A DNA stretch of 64,000 bases from Sulfurospirillum sp. SCADC (GTDB lineage: Bacteria > Campylobacterota > Campylobacteria > Campylobacterales > Sulfurospirillaceae), in the NCBI RefSeq assembly GCF_000743525.1, contig NZ_JQGK01000003.1, forward strand, positions 108,390 to 172,389, read 5' to 3'. The notes beneath the pieces were generated by a model, which did no database searches, was not told where the DNA came from, and saw nothing but the letters and a program-made list of their open reading frames with translations. Position 1 is the first letter of the stretch. Every line of letters begins with the position of its first letter. The translations under genes were made by a program, and so were the position numbers. This document shows, one piece after another, positions 61,364 through 64,000 of the stretch.

Positions 61364-62884
61364 TCATCTTATTTTTAAATTATCAGATAAGATAATACTC
61401 GACACAGGACTTTTTTTAAATTCACGAAGAAATTTTGGGTTCTTTATGAAGTCAAGATAAATTTCTTTAAATCTTGTATTGTAATGTAATGTATTGGTTA
61501 GTTCACCCTCTAATGAATCTAAAATCATATATTTGATAAGGTCTCTAATAAAATACTTATCATCCATTGAGAGTTTTATATTTAGACTAATAAGCGCTTG
61601 CTCAATCATTTGTGAAAATGAATTGCGTATACTCAGTAAAGATTGATTTTGCTGATCTTTGTTTAAAGCAAGTAATGTTACATTCAAGACTTTTTCTATT
61701 TCCAATTTATCTTCGTTTGAATAATTTTCGAAAGGAAAATCATTAATAGTAATATTTGATGATTTGGTTAAATATTGAGCATGTAACAATAAAGTTTTCA
61801 ATGCAGATATTCTTTTTATTATTTTAAGATTTGTAATATCTTCGTGTAGCTCATGATTTTTTATTGATTCTCTCCAGAAAGATTTTATACGGGTTTTTTG
61901 ATAGTGTTCTTTATCTCTTGATTTAAATATGAAAAAATCATTTATGAGGTTTTGTTGTTGAATTTTAATTACATGAAATTGTATTTCATTTAAAATATTT
62001 AAAAAATTACAAATAAAGTCGTTCTTATTTTGTTTGGGAAGCTTATTTTGGAGACTAATAAAATCATTGAAAAATTCTTTTTTTAGTAGAATAAATGGAT
62101 CAAAGTAAGCAATTGAATCTTCATATGAATCTGAAAAATTCGAAAAGTAATCATTTGGTTCAATTGATGAAGGCATATTATAATAGTTTTGAACGTTTTC
62201 AATCAAGTCATTTTGATTAAGCCAGTTTTTAAATAAATTAATTTCTACAAGTTGAGCATTTCGTTTGAAAAAATCAGGGTAAAATGATGTTTTGTAGAAA
62301 ATTCCTATTTCATTAATTTGTAAATTTTTTCTATTATATTCTTCAAGAATATTTCTTTGGATATCTAAAAATTCTTCAGTACTTGATTCATAGTTTTGAA
62401 TGATATCATTTATGAAATTATTTTTTTCTACTGTATTTAATAATCCAAATTTTTTAAAAATATTTTTTAAATCAACAATACACGTCAAATTTTCAGTAAT
62501 AACTAAATCTAGTGAAGTAAGTAAATTTTTAAGTAGTAGTTTATCTTTTTCACAAGTATTTTGACTAAAATACTCTCCAAAATGAAATATTGATGATTCA
62601 CAAAACAGAAGATAAAAACTAGGAAAATTAAATTTTTCAAATGAAGTGTTTTCTTCTGGTCTCAACGGTTTTATCTCATCGTATTGATTGTTTGCCTTTT
62701 TAATTAGATAAAAAGAAGATGCATTTAACTCTACAAAACTTTGTTTAGAACTAGACAGCAAAGTATCGATTTGCTTACTAAGTGGGATAGCGTTTGTTTG
62801 AGAAAAATAAATGTAATTTTTTTTATTCTTAAGAAACAATGTAATGATGTCAATATCTTCATTTTTTATTTTATATCTTCCCAT
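61364..62884 (-). CDS. Large hypothetical protein in the right flank
   Basis: 506 residues, very AT-rich, rich in Asn, Lys, Phe and Ile, mostly helical; no domain recognised. ATG 62884 (MGRYKIKNEDIDIITLF) has AAGGA five bases upstream, and an upstream extension is unlikely. A strongly AT-biased gene beside an integration site suggests recent transfer; a defence role is possible but unsupported. Confidence 0.6.
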   Translation of the reverse strand: MGRYKIKNEDIDIITLFLKNKKNYIYFSQTNAIPLSKQIDTLLSSSKQSFVELNASSFYLIKKANNQYDEIKPLRPEENTSFEKFNFPSFYLLFCESSIFHFGEYFSQNTCEKDKLLLKNLLTSLDLVITENLTCIVDLKNIFKKFGLLNTVEKNNFINDIIQNYESSTEEFLDIQRNILEEYNRKNLQINEIGIFYKTSFYPDFFKRNAQLVEINLFKNWLNQNDLIENVQNYYNMPSSIEPNDYFSNFSDSYEDSIAYFDPFILLKKEFFNDFISLQNKLPKQNKNDFICNFLNILNEIQFHVIKIQQQNLINDFFIFKSRDKEHYQKTRIKSFWRESIKNHELHEDITNLKIIKRISALKTLLLHAQYLTKSSNITINDFPFENYSNEDKLEIEKVLNVTLLALNKDQQNQSLLSIRNSFSQMIEQALISLNIKLSMDDKYFIRDLIKYMILDSLEGELTNTLHYNTRFKEIYLDFIKNPKFLREFKKSPVSSIILSDNLKIR

Positions 62885-63076
62885 AATCATCCTTATCACA
62901 AATTTTTTATCTGAATATAATAACAAAAACAATATCAAACGCCTAATATAAGGCTACTTTAGTTGCCTTAACCGAAAAATGTACCATTTTTAAAAAAAAG
63001 CTTCATATAAAATTTTGTCACCGAATCGGAATTCAAAATAATTTAAAAAGGTACCTTTTTAAGCAAAGGGAAACAT

Positions 63077-63283
63077 ATGGAGACAATTAGCAAAAGGTGG
63101 CTTACGCCCAATGAACTTGAAGCAGAATATGGTTTTAGTAAGAGTACACAAGCAAAAATGAGGATGAGTGTCAGTAAGTGTAAAATCCCTTTTTGCAAAA
63201 TCAGCAGTAAATATATCCGTTATGATCGAGCAGAGATCGATCAATGGATAGAAAAGCATAAAGTTGTCGGAGTTGGGTCATGA
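63077..63283 (+). CDS. AlpA-like HTH protein (excisionase/regulator)
   Basis: 68 residues: RWLTPNELEAEYGFSKSTQ is the helix-turn-helix and KYIRYDRAEIDQWIEKH the wing and end helix of AlpA/excisionase-type proteins. It overlaps the next gene by four bases. Typical of the control end of an integrated element, so a second element seems to begin here. Confidence 0.72.
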   Translation: METISKRWLTPNELEAEYGFSKSTQAKMRMSVSKCKIPFCKISSKYIRYDRAEIDQWIEKHKVVGVGS

Positions 63284-63750
63284 ATTTAGCTAGCACAATG
63301 ATTGAAAATATTACAAAACAAACCTATGAATCTCAGAACCAAAGGTTACGACTTTTTGCAAGGGTTGATTTAAAAATGAAACTGCATATATTGCAGCTTC
63401 AAAAGCAATTTTTCCACAAACTAAAAAGTGCTTATGGTGATGTTGATAATACAGTCTTGACCTTGTCATCACTTATTGTGGCGATTGATTCCGTTATAAA
63501 AAAACTTGATATTGCCAATCTAAACGCAATCAAGATTAAAGGTAAAAGTCAAAAAACAAAAGTAAAACGCGAAAAAGTATTAGGGTATTGGGCAATTGTC
63601 AGAATCTTAAAACTTGAACAAAACATGAGTTTTCGTCAAATTGCGAAATATTTTTATAAATATCATAAATTTGAAATTTCGCATTCGATGATTCAAAAAA
63701 CTTGGAATGAATTAGAACACACAAAAGAGGAGAAAGATAATGTTAAATAA
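63280..63750 (+). CDS. Hypothetical protein with C-terminal HTH-like segment
   Basis: 156 residues; basic centre and a C-terminus FRQIAKYFYKYHKFEISHSM resembling a resolvase-type helix-turn-helix. Coupled to the AlpA-like gene. Not recognised. Confidence 0.55.
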   Translation: MNLASTMIENITKQTYESQNQRLRLFARVDLKMKLHILQLQKQFFHKLKSAYGDVDNTVLTLSSLIVAIDSVIKKLDIANLNAIKIKGKSQKTKVKREKVLGYWAIVRILKLEQNMSFRQIAKYFYKYHKFEISHSMIQKTWNELEHTKEEKDNVK

Positions 63751-63895
63751 TGCGATGAATTTTTCTGAAGGTGCAGCGGAAATCGAAATAAAAATGGTTG
63801 AATTATCAAAAGATCAAAATTTCAATCTTTTGTTAGTCATTGAAAATCTATCTGGCAATAAAAGGGCTCTCAAGTTTTTAAGTAGTCGACCCTGA
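63740..63895 (+). CDS. Small hypothetical protein
   Basis: 51 residues starting MLNNAMNFSEGAAEIEIKM, with AGAGGAG upstream and an 11-base overlap with the preceding gene. No gene is seen in the last 105 bases of the window. Confidence 0.45.
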   Translation: MLNNAMNFSEGAAEIEIKMVELSKDQNFNLLLVIENLSGNKRALKFLSSRP

Positions 63896-64000
63896 AAAAC
63901 CCAAAACCACCAACGTTAAAGCCTTCTTCCTCTAAGAATAAACTCCAACCCAAGCAGTAAAATCCAATACTGCCTGACATAAGAAAGACTCACCATCATT

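Overview
The window reads as chromosomal DNA of a Sulfurospirillum-like member of the Campylobacterota. The reasons are a selenocysteine formate dehydrogenase preceded by a tiny twin-arginine protein, a TAXI-type TRAP transporter with a fused permease and a DUF1850 protein, HD-GYP and chemotaxis signalling genes, CIRCE-controlled groESL, and low-to-moderate GC. This is inferred from gene content and not confirmed by any database search.

Backbone (1 to about 24.6 kb). After the tail of a DEAD-box helicase comes an AAA ATPase/RloB pair of the AbiL type, probably phage defence. Then follow a YheO/DauR-type regulator divergent from a beta-hydroxyacid dehydrogenase, and the fdh operon: small Tat protein, FdhA with in-frame UGA and SECIS, FdhB, and cytochrome b FdhC. 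Next is a leucine/valine attenuator peptide ahead of a short leuA lacking the leucine-binding domain, then a LysE exporter, a two-receiver/two-PAS/HD-GYP protein, an MCP, an XRE regulator, YebC, a LUD-domain protein, the TAXI TRAP system, a YitT protein, a porin-like protein, and groEL-groES. The palindrome TTTACATGTAAA recurs throughout this part, mostly between genes.

Integrated element (about 24.6 to 61.3 kb). tRNA-Met(CAU) at 24569-24645 is the attachment site. A 53-bp copy of its 3' half, from anticodon loop through CCA and 8 bases beyond, recurs at 61224-61276 next to a phage-type integrase. Between the copies are: a pseudopilin, DUF3800, a secreted nuclease, a SIR2 protein, a HEAT-repeat/PD-(D/E)XK gene pair, a ParA/ribbon-helix-helix partition pair, a cluster of tiny membrane proteins, a Cas4/RecB-like nuclease downstream of a long structured leader, DUF2971, a large EAK-motif nuclease, a compact tyrosine recombinase, HipBA, an operon ending in an AcrVA2-like protein, a conjugation remnant with only TraH and TraG homologues, a membrane PIN protein, and a control/replication/integration block (XRE repressor, HTH replication-like protein with internal iterons, excisionase-like HTH, integrase). 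Seven copies of the box AAAACGAATAGT sit 27-42 bases before start codons of units in the right half. No relaxase of a classical family, coupling protein or other T4SS gene is visible. The layout recalls mobilizable islands such as SGI1 that carry only a few F-type tra genes and rely on a helper plasmid.

Right flank (61.3 to 64 kb). A large unrecognised gene, an AlpA-like HTH gene and two small genes look like the edge of a second accessory element.

Strongest candidates for something undescribed: the HEAT + PD-(D/E)XK pair behind a heptanucleotide repeat, the AAAACGAATAGT regulon in a TraH/TraG-only island, and the structured leader encoding a 23-residue peptide upstream of the Cas4-like gene.
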